From: Glebionis coronaria
Lineage: Eukaryota; Streptophyta; Magnoliopsida; Asterales; Asteraceae
Reading direction: 5' to 3'
Assembly: GCA_025667525.1 (NCBI GenBank)
Contig: CM046882.1
Coordinates: 216,550,592-216,614,591 of the forward strand
Length of the DNA stretch: 64,000 bases
Shown here: positions 19,900 through 32,651 of the stretch, piece by piece
Layout: every line of letters starts with the position of its first letter
Numbering within the stretch: the first letter of the stretch is position 1
Notes under the pieces: model-generated
The model's input: the letters and a program-made list of their open reading frames with translations, nothing else
Databases searched by the model: none
Told to the model about the DNA's origin: nothing
Position numbers and translations under genes: made by a program

Positions 19900-22800
19900 T
19901 GTGACAATCTAACATTTTCAGGTAGTGAAATATTTTCTCGTATAATACTTTGAAACTTATTTTTGTGTTGGTTGACGAACTCACAATTTACGGATTTAAA
20001 TTTGGGCTTACATGCATAATTTAGCGTCCTTTACGACTAAACCGGAAACCTTAGGATTACATATTTACGTTTTTGAACTCCGTTTTTGATGAAACAATTT
20101 TTATTGGATTCGTTTTGTGACGTTGATTCATAATTTATAAAAACGTTTTTCGTGAAACGACCCGAGGGCACGCAAATCGAGAAAACTAGAATCGAGGAAT
20201 ACCCGTAAATTAGTGAGGTGGGACAAAATACATTATCCCACCCCACTAGCTAGCATGGGACGGAAAAACATGACACCACAACCATATGTGGTATCATGTT
20301 AGCTAAAGAGTTACAAGTGTAACTACGCTTACTCTTTAAGCTTACTCTTTCCACTTCCACTAGCTAAAACCATCAATACTTCTCATTATCATCTTTCCAT
20401 ACATGCAAACAGCCTCAAAACTCTCTTAAAAACTCTACCCCTTGCCGTCCATATTGAAGCTACAAACACCCCTTTTGATCTTTTCTAGCCATGAAATACA
20501 TGTTATCTTGCTCTATCATGGAGTTATCTTGAAGCATTGATCATTTGGTGGCCATATTAACAACATTGGAGGTGATTTTCTTGTGTCCTAGGGCTGATTT
20601 CTCAACTATTGTTCTTGGTGTTTGATGATCTTGGAGTTACTTTTGGTGTTCATCAAGTTCTTGTCTTCCAAAAACAAGAAACACACTTGGTTGGTAAAGA
20701 AGATCATCCTCTCCATTTTCTCTTGTTATTTTTGTAAAGAACAAATGTATTTTCTTTATTATTGTATATGTATATGATGTATATATGATGATAAAAATGT
20801 TGTGTGGGGATCAAGTGTTGATAAATATGCTTAAAAAGGTTAATAACTATAAGAAATAAGGCTAAAATCATGCTTATTTAGTTGGTTGTATAAAAACAGT
20901 ATATAACTAAAACTTGAACTGATAAACTTGCATGGTATGATCCATTCACAGTAAGTACAAGATGTTATACACATGTGAGAGTTGGCCATGCAATGGAATC
21001 ATTATAATGAGTGAGATATGATCAAAACAAGATGAGTGTGCTAATGTGAATAAGCTGTTTTGTAGGGACTGTTAAGCATATATAAACTTAAAATGAGCAG
21101 TAGCTATAACTAAGTTAAATGTAGCACATAATATTAAGATCATGCCATCCAAAAATGAGCTATTAATTCATTATAGAACTATAGATATGATAAAAATGGT
21201 GAAGATGAAAATAAAAATCAGATTTTGAGAATTAATGTTTATTACTATTATATAAGCACTCAAAATTATATTGTATAAAATATAAAATTAAAACCCACTA
21301 GCTTATGAATTTTATTTATATAAATATGTAAAAGGTTAAATAAATGGATAAATTATATAAATAATAGTGGAATAATACTTATAAGTAATAAAAACTATAA
21401 ACTTGATTTTTACGACTTTTTCGGCTATTACCGTAAAATTAACGTTTTTCGCCAATTAAAACTTAGACGATCAAACCCGTCTAATGTAAAGTTTTTAAAA
21501 GTCATATACTGATATATAAGTATCTAATTCAATTAAAAACCGATAAAACCCGAACTATAGGACATACGGACATTAACGAGCTAACTAAACATATTGGACT
21601 AATACTTGGACTAATAATTGGACTAAATAAACACTTATAAAGAGAACTTATTGGGCTTAACCCATCTGGGCCCAACATGGAAAGTATATATACTGATAAT
21701 ATAAGTATAAAATGGATTAAAACAAGTTAAAGTACTTATACTATGCTTATTGGACTTAAAATAGATAAATAGGTAAAACTAGTAAACTAGTAAAAAGTTA
21801 CCAAAACGTAAACACTACAATGAGTAAACAAGGATATATAAACCCACTTGATCATCATCATATGTACAAAATCATCATATGTAGATTGTTATTTTGATAA
21901 AAGTCATTGGAAAAAGTCTAAGACCGATTATTATTTATATAGGTTTCCGTGACCGAAGCACGCCCGTAGCCGATAATCCGCCTTTCATTAACAACGTGAG
22001 TTCATAGCCTCGCACTCTTTTAAATGTTTTATAAAATGATTTGTAAACCCGCGAGGGAGATAACATGCTAGATTTTATAAAAATAGAACACAAGTAGTCC
22101 CGATGGTATACTTAATGATATGGACCCGAATGATGTTATGACCCTATAAACGAGACTAAAAGGATTATTAGTAGTTAGGTTGTGTCACTTAAAGTCCCAT
22201 TAGCATGAATTGTGAACTACAGGGATTTGGTAGACGCTTATGCATTTGATAGTACTATTTGGGGACGATCACCCCAGTTCCCGCCTTGACGGTTGATCCC
22301 CGTCGTACCACATTGATTGGTAAGCGAATTTATGTATGAGAAGATTCCATAGCGTGAGTTTTGTGACGACACGCTAACTTAGATGGGAAAATTGTTTGTC
22401 GGGTTCGCGGCCCGCTGTTTTCATAGTAAGGTAACAATGTCATGCGGTTAATAATAATCCTAATCCAAATAAAAATGTATCCTATACATAATAACGACGC
22501 TATTAACGATGAATATATTACCTATCATGGTAATATAGAGACTACGGTCTCATGGACGGTTTAAGATGTATGCTTGATTTATATATTGCCTGACTAGCAA
22601 TACGTGGACTTACTTCCGATATTATACTTGTGTTCTGATTTGTAATGAGTGTTTTATATAACGGTTTTCATTAAACTCTATGAATTCACTCGGCATTCGC
22701 TGATATGATTTTTGCATGTTTTTATCTCAGGTGCTTGAAGGTAATCCGGATAGAGATCGACTATGATGGCCCACATAATATTAAAAATGTTCATTCGATC

Positions 22801-22992
22801 TATGTTTTGTTAACTAAATGACCTGTATAATTTGGGACCTGTTGTACACTATAAAACTTTTTATCAAATGGATGAATGTTGAACCTTGTACAACCATTTT
22901 TATGTGTTGTCTATGATTGGAGTTATTGTGCTATCCCGTAACACTCTGAAAGACCATTCCGTTGTACCGACACGAAAATTGAGAGTGTTACA
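19900..22992 (+). repeat. LTR 2 of gypsy F (3.1 kb, shared middle LTR)
   Basis: Begins TGTGACAATCTAAC, ends GAGTGTTACA. Closely similar to LTR 1 over its whole length, with scattered substitutions and a few small indels. It is the 3' LTR of internal 1 and the 5' LTR of internal 2; a primer-binding site follows at 22995-23007. Confidence 0.9.
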
Positions 22993-23256
22993 GTTTGGTA
23001 CCAGAGCTCTTGTTATAGAGAACAAAAGATTTTAAAAACCAAGGTTTTGAACAAAACTTTTCAAAATCCTTTGACAATGAACATTTGAGAAAGTATTAAA
23101 AAAAATCTTTTGACTATAACGGTGCCAGAGATCTCCGACGTTACCAACAAGCCCTATCGAGAAGATATATATTTTGAAATATATAATTTAATTTATATAT
23201 ATGTATATATCGTGATTTCATTATGTAATTGTTTAACTAGTATGTTATCCTAATAC

Positions 23257-23733
<477 letters not shown>

Positions 23734-24255
23734 TGTTGATCCCAAACTTAGATCGATTAAGCTTTGTGTATACGAGATTAGATGAAGTACTACACGTAGA
23801 GAAACCTTTGCTTATGAATAAAGTAACAAAGTGTTATGCGGAATTAACACTTGATCTAAAACACAATGATGTTAAACAAACTTTCACTTGTATTAGAATA
23901 ATCGTGTTGATTACAATGAAAGGTTTAACTTGCGAATACTATGATAACTGATATTTAACATTAACCTAAAAGATCTTCTTTTATAGAACAAGAAGTCTTG
24001 TACAATAAGCTACGAATCAACTATTCTAGGTAAAGATAAACATAGAAAATACATTGTCGTTTCTATCCTTACTAGAAGTAATCTAGAATATAATAAACGT
24101 GTAGCTCACATCTTCCATCAGTGCTTGTCTTCAATCTGTCAACGCTTGACTTTATCTTGTCAACGCTTATGCTGTCAGCGCTCACTTTGCTCTTGTCAAC
24201 GCTTGAGTTGTTCTTGTCAGCGTTCAAGTGTTCTGGCCTAAATTTATTCCCAACA
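23734..24255 (-). repeat. 3' LTR of element G (522 bp)
   Basis: Plus strand begins TGTTGATCCCAAAC and ends TTCCCAACA. Differs from the other LTR at one position that I could find (G/C in GATGAAGTAC versus GATCAAGTAC). Five copies of TGTCA(A/G)CG(C/T) lie between about 24137 and 24226. Confidence 0.93.
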
Positions 24256-24271
24256 ATCCTCCCCTAAACTT
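24256..24271 (-). other. Polypurine tract of element G
   Basis: Minus strand AAGTTTAGGGGAGGAT, directly upstream of the 3' LTR start TGTTGGG. The same tract precedes the 3' LTR of element B. Confidence 0.8.
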
Positions 24272-24307
24272 GATATCCACTCTTATGATCAAGTTTCTGA
24301 ATAAACA

Positions 24308-26062
24308 TTAAGGACTTGGAGGAGTCTGACAAACCTTGTCATATTGATGATAAATAAATCTGATCAAATTCTTTGCCACGTCACTTGTATAGTCTATCTC
24401 CAACTGGGTGTCCTTCATCTTCTCCAAAACAGCCTTGGATATGAAATACTGAGCATCTACAAGTAAATACTCAGCAAACTTTGTAGAACTCAAATGGTAT
24501 ACACCAGCAGCTGAATATAACCTCCATTGAAGACCACTGAGGTCATCTTCAAGATCCTTCCATATTTCAGGATCTTCTTCTTTTGTCCCACACATTCTTT
24601 TGAATGTGGTCCAAAGTTTTATTCCATTGGCTGAAGTTGGTGCTTCAGCCTCATACTTGGTCTCTAGCAACCTCCAAAGGTATACCAAGTCTTCTCTGTC
24701 ACAACTTGCAAATAAAGATATGAGAGTGGTAAAAGTGTGTACCTCCTTGCCAAATCTTCCAATTTTCCAGAATCCACATTCATCTTCCTCATAACTTACA
24801 ATTGGATTCCTGGAATCTAGTGGTAACACATGCACCATATCTGAAGCTTCTAATGGGGAGAGCTTAAGACTCTTTCTAATGATTGCTTCACTTGGATATA
24901 GTTGAGACATATCTTTTGGAAACTCAAGAATAAATCCCTTCTTTACTGGTCTAGGAACTATCATAGCTTTCTTGATTGCCATCTCTTCTGCAAGTTGCTC
25001 CTTTCTTTCATCTGAAAGAAGTCTGAAAGTGTTCTCTTCCTGCACTTTCACCCAAATAGGATAAGCCCTATGTTCCAACTCATCAAATGTCAAAGCCTTC
25101 AGCTTCTGATGTGTCCATCCAACTCCATGACATTTGAGCAACATAAAATAGAGCTTCCTTCTATCCCTTTTTAACTCAGAGAGAATGTTGCTTGCCTTGT
25201 ACTTCAGCATCACCTTACAATCCTGCTGAACTCTAAGAAGAATTTCCAAACCCCATATTTGATCTGAAATGGTCAAGTCTGGATTATCCATACAGCTTTC
25301 TTCCCAAGAATTGTACATCTGAACTACCTCTGGCATATCAAAATCAATTTGCAACTTCAAATCTCTCAGCCTTTCCCTAGCAAGCTCATCACCATACTCA
25401 AGTCTTTCTGGTTCAACAATCATCACACTTGAATCTGAGCTAGCTCCATCACTTTCTTCTTCAGAAGTCACAACAAATGGTGACTTTTCCTTTTCACCTT
25501 GTTCCATCATTTGCTCAGCCAATCTTCTATCAAATTCAACCTGAGCTGCATTCTTTGGAACAATTTCTTCTACCAACTTACCCTTACCCTTATCTGTTGG
25601 TTCAATTGTTTGTAGGGTAGTTGATAATACCTGAGTAGGAACATCTTTGATGATAGATGATGACTGGAATACATCACCTCCATATGCAGATCTGTCAACG
25701 CCCAAATCTCCTCTATCAGCGCCCAAAATACTTCTGTCAGCGTCCAAACTTGTCTTGTCAACGCTCAAATATTTTCCCTCAGCGCCTTGTGTAACCTCCC
25801 TCAACATATCTGTAAATGATAAATTTAAATTTGTTGGAGAGATTAAGGACGTATCAAAACCTTTTTGTTCCTTCAATGTAGTAAGAGCTTCAGCAATATC
25901 CAATGATTGACCATCTTGACTGCTCTTATCACTCAGATTTCTTTGATCTTCCTCCCCTTTGGAAGACTCCTCCATACCTCCCCTTGAATGAGCACTCTCC
26001 AAAACAAACAGACCATCGTTCTTGATTAGCACAATAAATGATGGATCTAGGGTTTTTAACAT
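24308..26062 (-). CDS. 584-residue extra-ORF protein of element G (C-terminal half of the Sirevirus-like third ORF)
   Basis: Intact frame. Residues about 1-22 come from leader sequence; from VLES...GMEESSKGEED onward it aligns with residues about 260-824 of the ORF at 59002-61476. Near residues 100-130 there is a heptad repeat (LSVDK, LDADR, LGADR, LGVDR) encoded by a 21-bp DNA repeat carrying the family motif. The C-terminal 360 residues are well conserved between G and B (for example PEVVQMYNSWEE, DQIWGLEILLRVQ, RNPIVSYEEDECGFWKIGRFGKEVHTF). I see no signal peptide, transmembrane segment or catalytic motif, so the label envelope-like would be poorly supported. The junction with leader falls in a shared TCCAAAACAA, suggesting deletion by microhomology. 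Role unknown; being the only ORF kept, it may act in cis-preferential regulation. Confidence 0.75.
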   Translation of the reverse strand: MLKTLDPSFIVLIKNDGLFVLESAHSRGGMEESSKGEEDQRNLSDKSSQDGQSLDIAEALTTLKEQKGFDTSLISPTNLNLSFTDMLREVTQGAEGKYLSVDKTSLDADRSILGADRGDLGVDRSAYGGDVFQSSSIIKDVPTQVLSTTLQTIEPTDKGKGKLVEEIVPKNAAQVEFDRRLAEQMMEQGEKEKSPFVVTSEEESDGASSDSSVMIVEPERLEYGDELARERLRDLKLQIDFDMPEVVQMYNSWEESCMDNPDLTISDQIWGLEILLRVQQDCKVMLKYKASNILSELKRDRRKLYFMLLKCHGVGWTHQKLKALTFDELEHRAYPIWVKVQEENTFRLLSDERKEQLAEEMAIKKAMIVPRPVKKGFILEFPKDMSQLYPSEAIIRKSLKLSPLEASDMVHVLPLDSRNPIVSYEEDECGFWKIGRFGKEVHTFTTLISLFASCDREDLVYLWRLLETKYEAEAPTSANGIKLWTTFKRMCGTKEEDPEIWKDLEDDLSGLQWRLYSAAGVYHLSSTKFAEYLLVDAQYFISKAVLEKMKDTQLEIDYTSDVAKNLIRFIYHQYDKVCQTPPSP

Positions 26063-26176
26063 TATACATCAAAACCCTAATTAGGGTTTGTAATTTAACC
26101 ATTGATCCTGAATTAACAGCCACCAATCTCACAAAATTCTGCTTTTTATGTAGATCTAGGGTTTGAAGAAACCCTA
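26048..26176. promoter_or_regulatory. Five telobox motifs in the leader of element G
   Basis: AAACCCTA or its complement TAGGGTTT occurs at 26048-26055, 26072-26079, 26082-26089, 26157-26164 and 26169-26176. Pairs form the palindromes AACCCTAATTAGGGTT and CTAGGGTTT...AAACCCTAG. Teloboxes are known plant regulatory sites bound by telomere-repeat-binding factors. One copy overlaps the first codons of the ORF. Confidence 0.7.
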
Positions 26177-26461
26177 GTTCATGATTTCATGTGAAAGCAG
26201 AAAACTGAAAATCTTCCATCAGCCAACTTCGACGCTTAATAACTTTTGCCTGGGGATAAAACTCGACAATCCCTCCGGTGGATGTTTAGATCTATGTATG
26301 TAGAACACACATCTAAAATTTCGTGACGATCCAACGGTTCAATCAAAAGTTATGACCTTCTGAATACTGCTGCGCACACAAAAACGTCCAGAAAAACTCT
26401 ATACGAATTTTTCTTCCATCACGATACACGAACACCTCGTCGGACCTAGATATCAAGAGCC

Positions 26462-26478
26462 TTAGGCTCTGATACCAC
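26462..26478 (-). other. Primer-binding site of element G
   Basis: Minus strand contains TGGTATCAGAGCC, an exact initiator-Met tRNA complement, two to three bases from the 5' LTR. Confidence 0.9.
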
Positions 26479-26479
26479 T

Positions 26480-27001
26480 TGTTGATCCCAAACTTAGATC
26501 GATTAAGCTTTGTGTATACGAGATTAGATCAAGTACTACACGTAGAGAAACCTTTGCTTATGAATAAAGTAACAAAGTGTTATGCGGAATTAACACTTGA
26601 TCTAAAACACAATGATGTTAAACAAACTTTCACTTGTATTAGAATAATCGTGTTGATTACAATGAAAGGTTTAACTTGCGAATACTATGATAACTGATAT
26701 TTAACATTAACCTAAAAGATCTTCTTTTATAGAACAAGAAGTCTTGTACAATAAGCTACGAATCAACTATTCTAGGTAAAGATAAACATAGAAAATACAT
26801 TGTCGTTTCTATCCTTACTAGAAGTAATCTAGAATATAATAAACGTGTAGCTCACATCTTCCATCAGTGCTTGTCTTCAATCTGTCAACGCTTGACTTTA
26901 TCTTGTCAACGCTTATGCTGTCAGCGCTCACTTTGCTCTTGTCAACGCTTGAGTTGTTCTTGTCAGCGTTCAAGTGTTCTGGCCTAAATTTATTCCCAAC
27001 A
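26480..27001 (-). repeat. 5' LTR of element G (522 bp)
   Basis: Same termini as the 3' LTR; followed on the plus strand by the duplicated target AGCCT at 27002-27006. Confidence 0.93.
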
Positions 27002-27006
27002 AGCCT

Positions 27007-27656
27007 TTGCCCCCACTAGTTGATTTGTCTGATTCTAAGGTTGAGTTACCTAGGGATGAAATGTCTGAATCGTCTGAATCTGATTCTGAATCAGAGGAGG
27101 ATGAGGATGACAATGCACCTGACGGTACGGATGGTATTGCTACTCGTAGATGTGAGATAGGAGAGTCGTCTAGTGCTCGAGAGGCTACCCATATTGATGG
27201 TCTTGCACCATGGGCCTTGAGGCGTGATCTAGATGCTTCCCGTGTTAAGAGTTGTATGATGGAGATTGGATTATGTGTTGTACAGACTCATGTTGCTTAT
27301 TTGGAGTCGAAGACTAAGGTTGGCGAGAAAGAGCAGGAGTTGCTTAGCTTGGATTTGACTGATGTAGAGCGTGGTTTGAATGAGGCTTTTAGGAGGTTAT
27401 CAGTGTTGGAAAGTGGTGAGTTTGCTGAAATGAAGAGAAGGTGAATTCAATGGAGATTCAGTTGAGTGTAGCTCGTGCGATGCGTGAGAAAGCTGAGAAG
27501 GAGTTGAATATATTTGTGGGATGGAACAGTAGATTTTATGCGGACATGGTTGAAAGAGGAGTGATCTGTAAGCGCCCAGCTGAAGATGTGTCTAGTGATC
27601 GTCCGGCGAAGATTCAGAAGACGATGGATGATGGACCATCTAGCGGTTCTCGGTAG
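27007..27656 (+). pseudogene. Acidic ORF of gypsy F, internal 2 copy, 3' part
   Basis: Resumes the ORF broken by element G: acidic Ser-rich patch (SESSESDSESEEDEDD), then a helical region. A single-base deletion (AGAAAGG to AGAAGG near 27440, compared with internal 1) shifts frame; the downstream piece 27441-27656 continues to GPSSGSR. So this copy has two independent lesions, an insertion and a frameshift. Confidence 0.7.
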
Positions 27657-27946
27657 ACGAGTCTGTATTTAGTAGTGACCTTTGTATCTTTTGTGCTTTT
27701 GTAGCTTTGACTGAACCGACTTGTTAGTAGTAGACTTGGCACGAATTTTGAGTGTATATAGTGCTAGAACTTTGATATGGGATGTAACTAAGACAATACT
27801 TTTGTTTCAAATCGAATGAAATATGTATCTTGTCTTGAATTCCATATTGTGACTTATTTGTACCTTGATTATGAATTAAATCCATATTATATGAATCCTT
27901 TGTTGGGTGAATGCTTAATACTTTGAAATATTGAAATTATAGAACT

Positions 27947-30139
27947 ATGCCGCCCAAGAAGGCTGTGACTGAGGATGATGTATGTAGGATTATTACGGAG
28001 CAGGTTACCGCATCTATGACTGAATTTATGGCAAATTCTAGAAATGAAGATGGCGGTAGTGGAGCTGGCGGTAGTGGAGCTGGCGGTAGTGGAGCTAGCG
28101 GTAGTGGAGCTGGCGGTAGTGGAGCTGGCGGTAGTGGAATTGGCGGTACTAATGTGAATTTGAATGCTAATAATGTGAATGCTAATGCTAGAGGAAATAT
28201 AGGTGGACTTGGAGCTAATGCACCTGAAGTTGGTGGCTGTACTTATGTGACGTTCATGAAGTGTGAACCTCTACCTTTTAATGGAACTGAAGGTGCTGTA
28301 GGACTAAGCCAGTGGATTGAGAAGATTGAGTCGGTGTTTCGGATTAGTAAGTGTAAGGAGGAAGATAAAGTGACTTTTGCTATGGCTACTCTTAAAGGTC
28401 GTGCGTTGACTTGGTGGAACGGGAGAATTGCTTTCATGGGTCTTGATGCTGCTAATGCTATTCCTTGGGCTGAAATTAAGAAGTGGATGATTTTGGAGTT
28501 TTGTCCTCGTTGTGTGATTATTAGGTTAGAACAAGAGTTGATTCATTTGAGAATGAAAGGTGTGGACATTGATAGTTACACAAACCGATTCCATGAGTTG
28601 GCCTTGCTATGTCCTCGATTGGTTGAACCCGAAGAGATTCGAATTGAAAAATATATTAAAGGGTTGACCAGGAATATCCGGGGGGACGTGACATCATCTA
28701 AACCACTGACCATTGATGATGCTGTTCGAATGGCTTACCAACTCATTGGACAGATAATTCAGGATAGGGAAGATGAAGCCCGTGTTGGTGAGAAAAGAAA
28801 GGGAGACGGGGATCGTGTAGATAGAGGTGATAATAGGAAGAATTTCAATCGCCGTCAGAACCAGAGAAATGGGAATGCAAATGCTCTTACCTACAACACA
28901 CCGCGCAACGATGATAGATGTCCTAAGTGTGGCAACAAGAGGCATGCTGGCGACTGCTGGAAGTGCCGAAATTGCGGAAAGCTTGGACACAAGGTTGAAA
29001 GGTGTAAGAAGGGAACCATTTGCTTCAACTGTAATGAAGAAGGTCATAGGAAATCGGAATGCCCCAAGTTGAAAGCGATTGTACCTGGAAGAAACCCCCA
29101 GGGTGGTGTATATCAACTTGGAACAATTGAGGTGAAGAAAGAGGATCCGAATGTCGTTACCGGTACGTTTTTACTCAACAATCATTATGCTGTTGCTTTA
29201 TTCGATTCGGGTGCTGATAGGAGCTTTGTATCCACTAAATTTAGTGCCCTTATTGACATTGAACCTGTTGAGATAAATACCAGTTACGAGGTGGAATTGG
29301 CTAATGGTAAATTAGTGAAAACTAATAAGCTATTAGAAGGATGCTCTCAAAATCTCTTGAACCATTCCTTTCCGATTGATTTGATGTTGATAGAATTAGG
29401 TAGTTTTGATATTATTATTGGTATCGATTGGTTGTCGTTGAATAATGCTACTATTTTATGTGGAGAGAAGAAGGTTAAGATTCCTCTTAGGAATAGGACG
29501 TTAGTAACTGATGGTAATCAAGGTGAATCCCGTTTGAAAATCGTTTCATGTATTAAAGTCCAAAAGTACATCAGGAACGGTTGTGAGTTATTCTTAGCTC
29601 AAGTGACCGGGAATGAGTCTAGGGAGAAACGATTGGAAGATGTACCTATTATTTGTGAATTTCCAGAGGTATTTCCTAAAGATTTACCCGGACTTCCACC
29701 GATAAGGCAAGTAGAGTTTCGAATCGATTTAATTCCTGGTGCTGCACCGGTGGCACGTGTGCCTTACCGATTAGCACCTTCTGAATTAAAGGAGTCATCT
29801 AAGCAACTTAAGGAGTTGTCTGATAAGGGTTTTATTCGACCGAGCTCGTCGCCTTGGGGAGCTCCAGTCTTGTTCGTTAAGAAGAAGGATGGATCTTTTC
29901 GTATGTGCATTGATTATAGGGAACTGAATAAGTTGACAATTAAAAATCGATATCCTTTACCTAGGATTGATGATTTGTTTGATCAACTACAAGGATCTAG
30001 TGTGTATTATAAGATAGATTTGTGGTCAGGATATCACCAACTTCGCGTCCATGAAGAAGATATTCCTATAACTGCCTTTAGAACTCTACCCCTTGTCGTC
30101 CATATTGAAGCTACAAACACCCATTTTGATCTTTTCTAG
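27947..30139 (+). CDS. Gypsy F gag-protease-partial reverse transcriptase, internal 2 copy (truncated)
   Basis: A single open frame of 730 codons. Residues 1-75 are Gly-Ser-Gly-Ala repeats; about 95-270 is capsid ([13 protein letters not shown]). Two intact CCHC knuckles follow near 345-385 ([14 protein letters not shown] and [14 protein letters not shown]). Protease [10 protein letters not shown] is near 420-430. Reverse transcriptase fingers and palm begin ([20 protein letters not shown]) but the frame is cut after ITAFRT. Beyond 30085 the last 18 codons are LTR sequence read out of context. The YxDD motif, RNase H and integrase are gone. The joint is an AACT microhomology (30082-30085), removing about 3 kb compared with internal 1. 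Gag may still be producible; pol is not. Confidence 0.85.
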   Translation: MPPKKAVTEDDVCRIITEQVTASMTEFMANSRNEDGGSGAGGSGAGGSGASGSGAGGSGAGGSGIGGTNVNLNANNVNANARGNIGGLGANAPEVGGCTYVTFMKCEPLPFNGTEGAVGLSQWIEKIESVFRISKCKEEDKVTFAMATLKGRALTWWNGRIAFMGLDAANAIPWAEIKKWMILEFCPRCVIIRLEQELIHLRMKGVDIDSYTNRFHELALLCPRLVEPEEIRIEKYIKGLTRNIRGDVTSSKPLTIDDAVRMAYQLIGQIIQDREDEARVGEKRKGDGDRVDRGDNRKNFNRRQNQRNGNANALTYNTPRNDDRCPKCGNKRHAGDCWKCRNCGKLGHKVERCKKGTICFNCNEEGHRKSECPKLKAIVPGRNPQGGVYQLGTIEVKKEDPNVVTGTFLLNNHYAVALFDSGADRSFVSTKFSALIDIEPVEINTSYEVELANGKLVKTNKLLEGCSQNLLNHSFPIDLMLIELGSFDIIIGIDWLSLNNATILCGEKKVKIPLRNRTLVTDGNQGESRLKIVSCIKVQKYIRNGCELFLAQVTGNESREKRLEDVPIICEFPEVFPKDLPGLPPIRQVEFRIDLIPGAAPVARVPYRLAPSELKESSKQLKELSDKGFIRPSSSPWGAPVLFVKKKDGSFRMCIDYRELNKLTIKNRYPLPRIDDLFDQLQGSSVYYKIDLWSGYHQLRVHEEDIPITAFRTLPLVVHIEATNTHFDLF

Positions 30140-32646
30140 CCATGAAATACATGTTATCTAGCTCTATCATGGAGTTATCTTGAAGCCTTGATCATTTGGT
30201 GGCCATATTATCAAAATTGTAGGTGATTTGCTTGTGTCCTAGGGCTGATTTCTCAACTATTGTTCTTGGTGTTTTATGATCTTGGAGTTACTTTTGGTGT
30301 TCATCAAGTTCTTGTCTTCCAAAAACAAGAAATACACTTGGTTGGTAAAGAAGATCATCCTCTCCATTTTCTCTTGTTATTTTTGTAAAGAACAAATGTA
30401 TTTTCTTTATTATTGTATATGTATATGATGTATATATGATGATAAAAATGTTGTGTGGGGATCAAGTGTTGATAAATATGCTTAAAAGGGTTAATAACTA
30501 TAAGAAATAAGGCTAAAATCATGCTTATTTAGTTGGCTGTATAAAAACAGTATATAACTAAAACTTGAACTGATAAACTTGCATGGTATGATCCATTCAC
30601 AGTAAGTACAAGATGTTATACACATGTGAGAGTTGGCCATGCAATGGAATCATTATAATGAGTGAGATATGATCAAAACAAGATGAGTGTGCTAATCTGA
30701 ATAAGCTGTTTTGTAGGGACTGTTAAGCATAGATAAACTTAAAATGAGCAGTAGCTATATCTAAGTTAAATGTAGCACATAATATGAAGATCATGCCATC
30801 CAAAAATGAGCTTTTATATCATTATAGAACTCTAGATATGATAAAAATGGTGAAGATGAAAATAAAAATCAGATTTTGAGAAATAATGTTTATTACTATT
30901 ATATAAGCACTCAAAATTATATTGTATAAAATGTAAAATTAAAACCCACTAACTTATGAATTTTATTTATAAAAATATGTAAAAGGTTAAATAAATGGTA
31001 AATTATATAAATAGTAGTATAATAATACTTATAAGTAATAAAAACTATAATATTGATTTTTACGACTTTTTCGGCTATTACGGTAAAATTAACGTTTTTC
31101 GCCAATTAAAACTTAGACTATCAAACCCGTCTAATGTAAAGTTTTTAAAAGTCATATACTGATATATAAGTATCTAATACAAGTAAAAACCGATAAAACC
31201 CGAACTATAGGACATACGGACATTAACGAGCTAACTAAACATATTGGACTAATGCTTGGACTAATAATTGGACTAAAAAAGATAAACACTTATAAAAAGA
31301 ACTTATTGGGCTTAACCCATCTGGGCCCAACATGGAAAATATATATACTGATAATATAAGTATAAAATGGATTAAAACAAGTTAAAGAACTTATACTAAG
31401 CTTATTGGACTTAAAATAGATAAATAGGTAAAACCAGTAAACTAGTAAAAAGTTACCAAAACGTAAACAATAAAATGAGTAAACAAGGATATATAAACCC
31501 ACTTGATCATCATCATATGTACAAAATCATCATATGTATATTGTTATTTTGATAAAAGTCATTGGACAAAGTCTAAGACCAATTATTATTTATATAGGTT
31601 TCCGTGACCGAAGCACGCCCGTAGCCGATAATCCGCCTTTAATTAACAACGTGAGTTCATAGCCTCCCACTCTTTTAAATGTTTTATTAAATGATTTGTA
31701 AACCCGCGAGGGAGATAACATGCTAGATTTTATAAAAATAGAACACAAGTAGTCCCGATGGTATGCTTAATGATATGGACCCGAATGATGCTATGACCCT
31801 ATAAACGAGACTAAAAGGATTATTAGTAGTTAGGTTATGTCACTTAAAGTCCCATTAGCATGAATTGTGAACTACCGGGATTTGGTAGACGCTTATGCAT
31901 TTGATAGTACTATTTGGGGACGATCACCCCAGTTCGCGCCTTGACGGTTGATCCCGTCGTACCACATTGATTGGTAAGCGAATTTATGTATGAGAAGATT
32001 CCATAGCGTGATTTTTGTGACGACACGCTAACTTAGATGGGCAAATTGTTTTTCGGGTTCGCGGCCCGCTGTTTTCATAGTAAGGTAACAATGTCATGCG
32101 GCTAATAATAATCCTAATCCAAATAAAAAAGTATCCTATACATAATAAAGACGCTATTAACGATGAATATATTACCTATTATGGTAATATAGAGACTACG
32201 GTCTCATGGACGGTTTAAGATGTATGCTTGATTTATATATTGCCTGACTAGCAATACGTGGACTTACTTCCGATATTATACTTGTGTTCTGATTTGAAAT
32301 GATTGTTTTATACAACGGTTTTCATTAAACTCTATGAATTCACTCGGCATTCGCTGATATGATTTTTGCATGTTTTTATCTCAGGTGCTTGAAGGATATC
32401 CGGATGGAGATCGACTCTGATGGCCCACATAATATTAAAAATGTTCATTCGATCTATGTTTTGTAAACTAAATGACGTGTATAATTTGGGACCTGTTGTA
32501 CACTTTAAAACTTTTTATCGAATGAATGTATGTTGAACCTTGTACAACCATTTTTATGTGTTGTCTATGATTGGAGTTATTGTGCTATCCCGTAACACTC
32601 TGAAAGACCCTTCCGCTGTACCGATACGAAAATTGAGAGTGTTACA
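30082..32646 (+). repeat. LTR 3 of gypsy F, 5'-truncated
   Basis: Matches LTRs 1 and 2 from about 530 bp inside their start to the terminal GAGTGTTACA, then target duplication CTCGT. The missing start was lost in the same deletion that removed the distal pol of internal 2. Confidence 0.9.
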
Positions 32647-32651
32647 CTCGT

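Larger units (their letters stand above)
23734..27001 (-). mobile_element. Non-autonomous copia element G (3268 bp)
   Basis: Complete element on the minus strand: 5' LTR 26480-27001, tRNA-Met primer-binding site, leader with telobox motifs, one open ORF (26062-24308), polypurine tract, 3' LTR 23734-24255, flanked by AGCCT duplications (23729-23733 and 27002-27006). The intact target is visible at about 14430 in the internal 1 copy. No gag, protease, integrase, reverse transcriptase or RNase H. LTRs and ORF match autonomous element B (58435 onwards), so G is an internal-deletion derivative depending on proteins supplied in trans. The near-identical LTRs indicate recent insertion. Confidence 0.93.
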
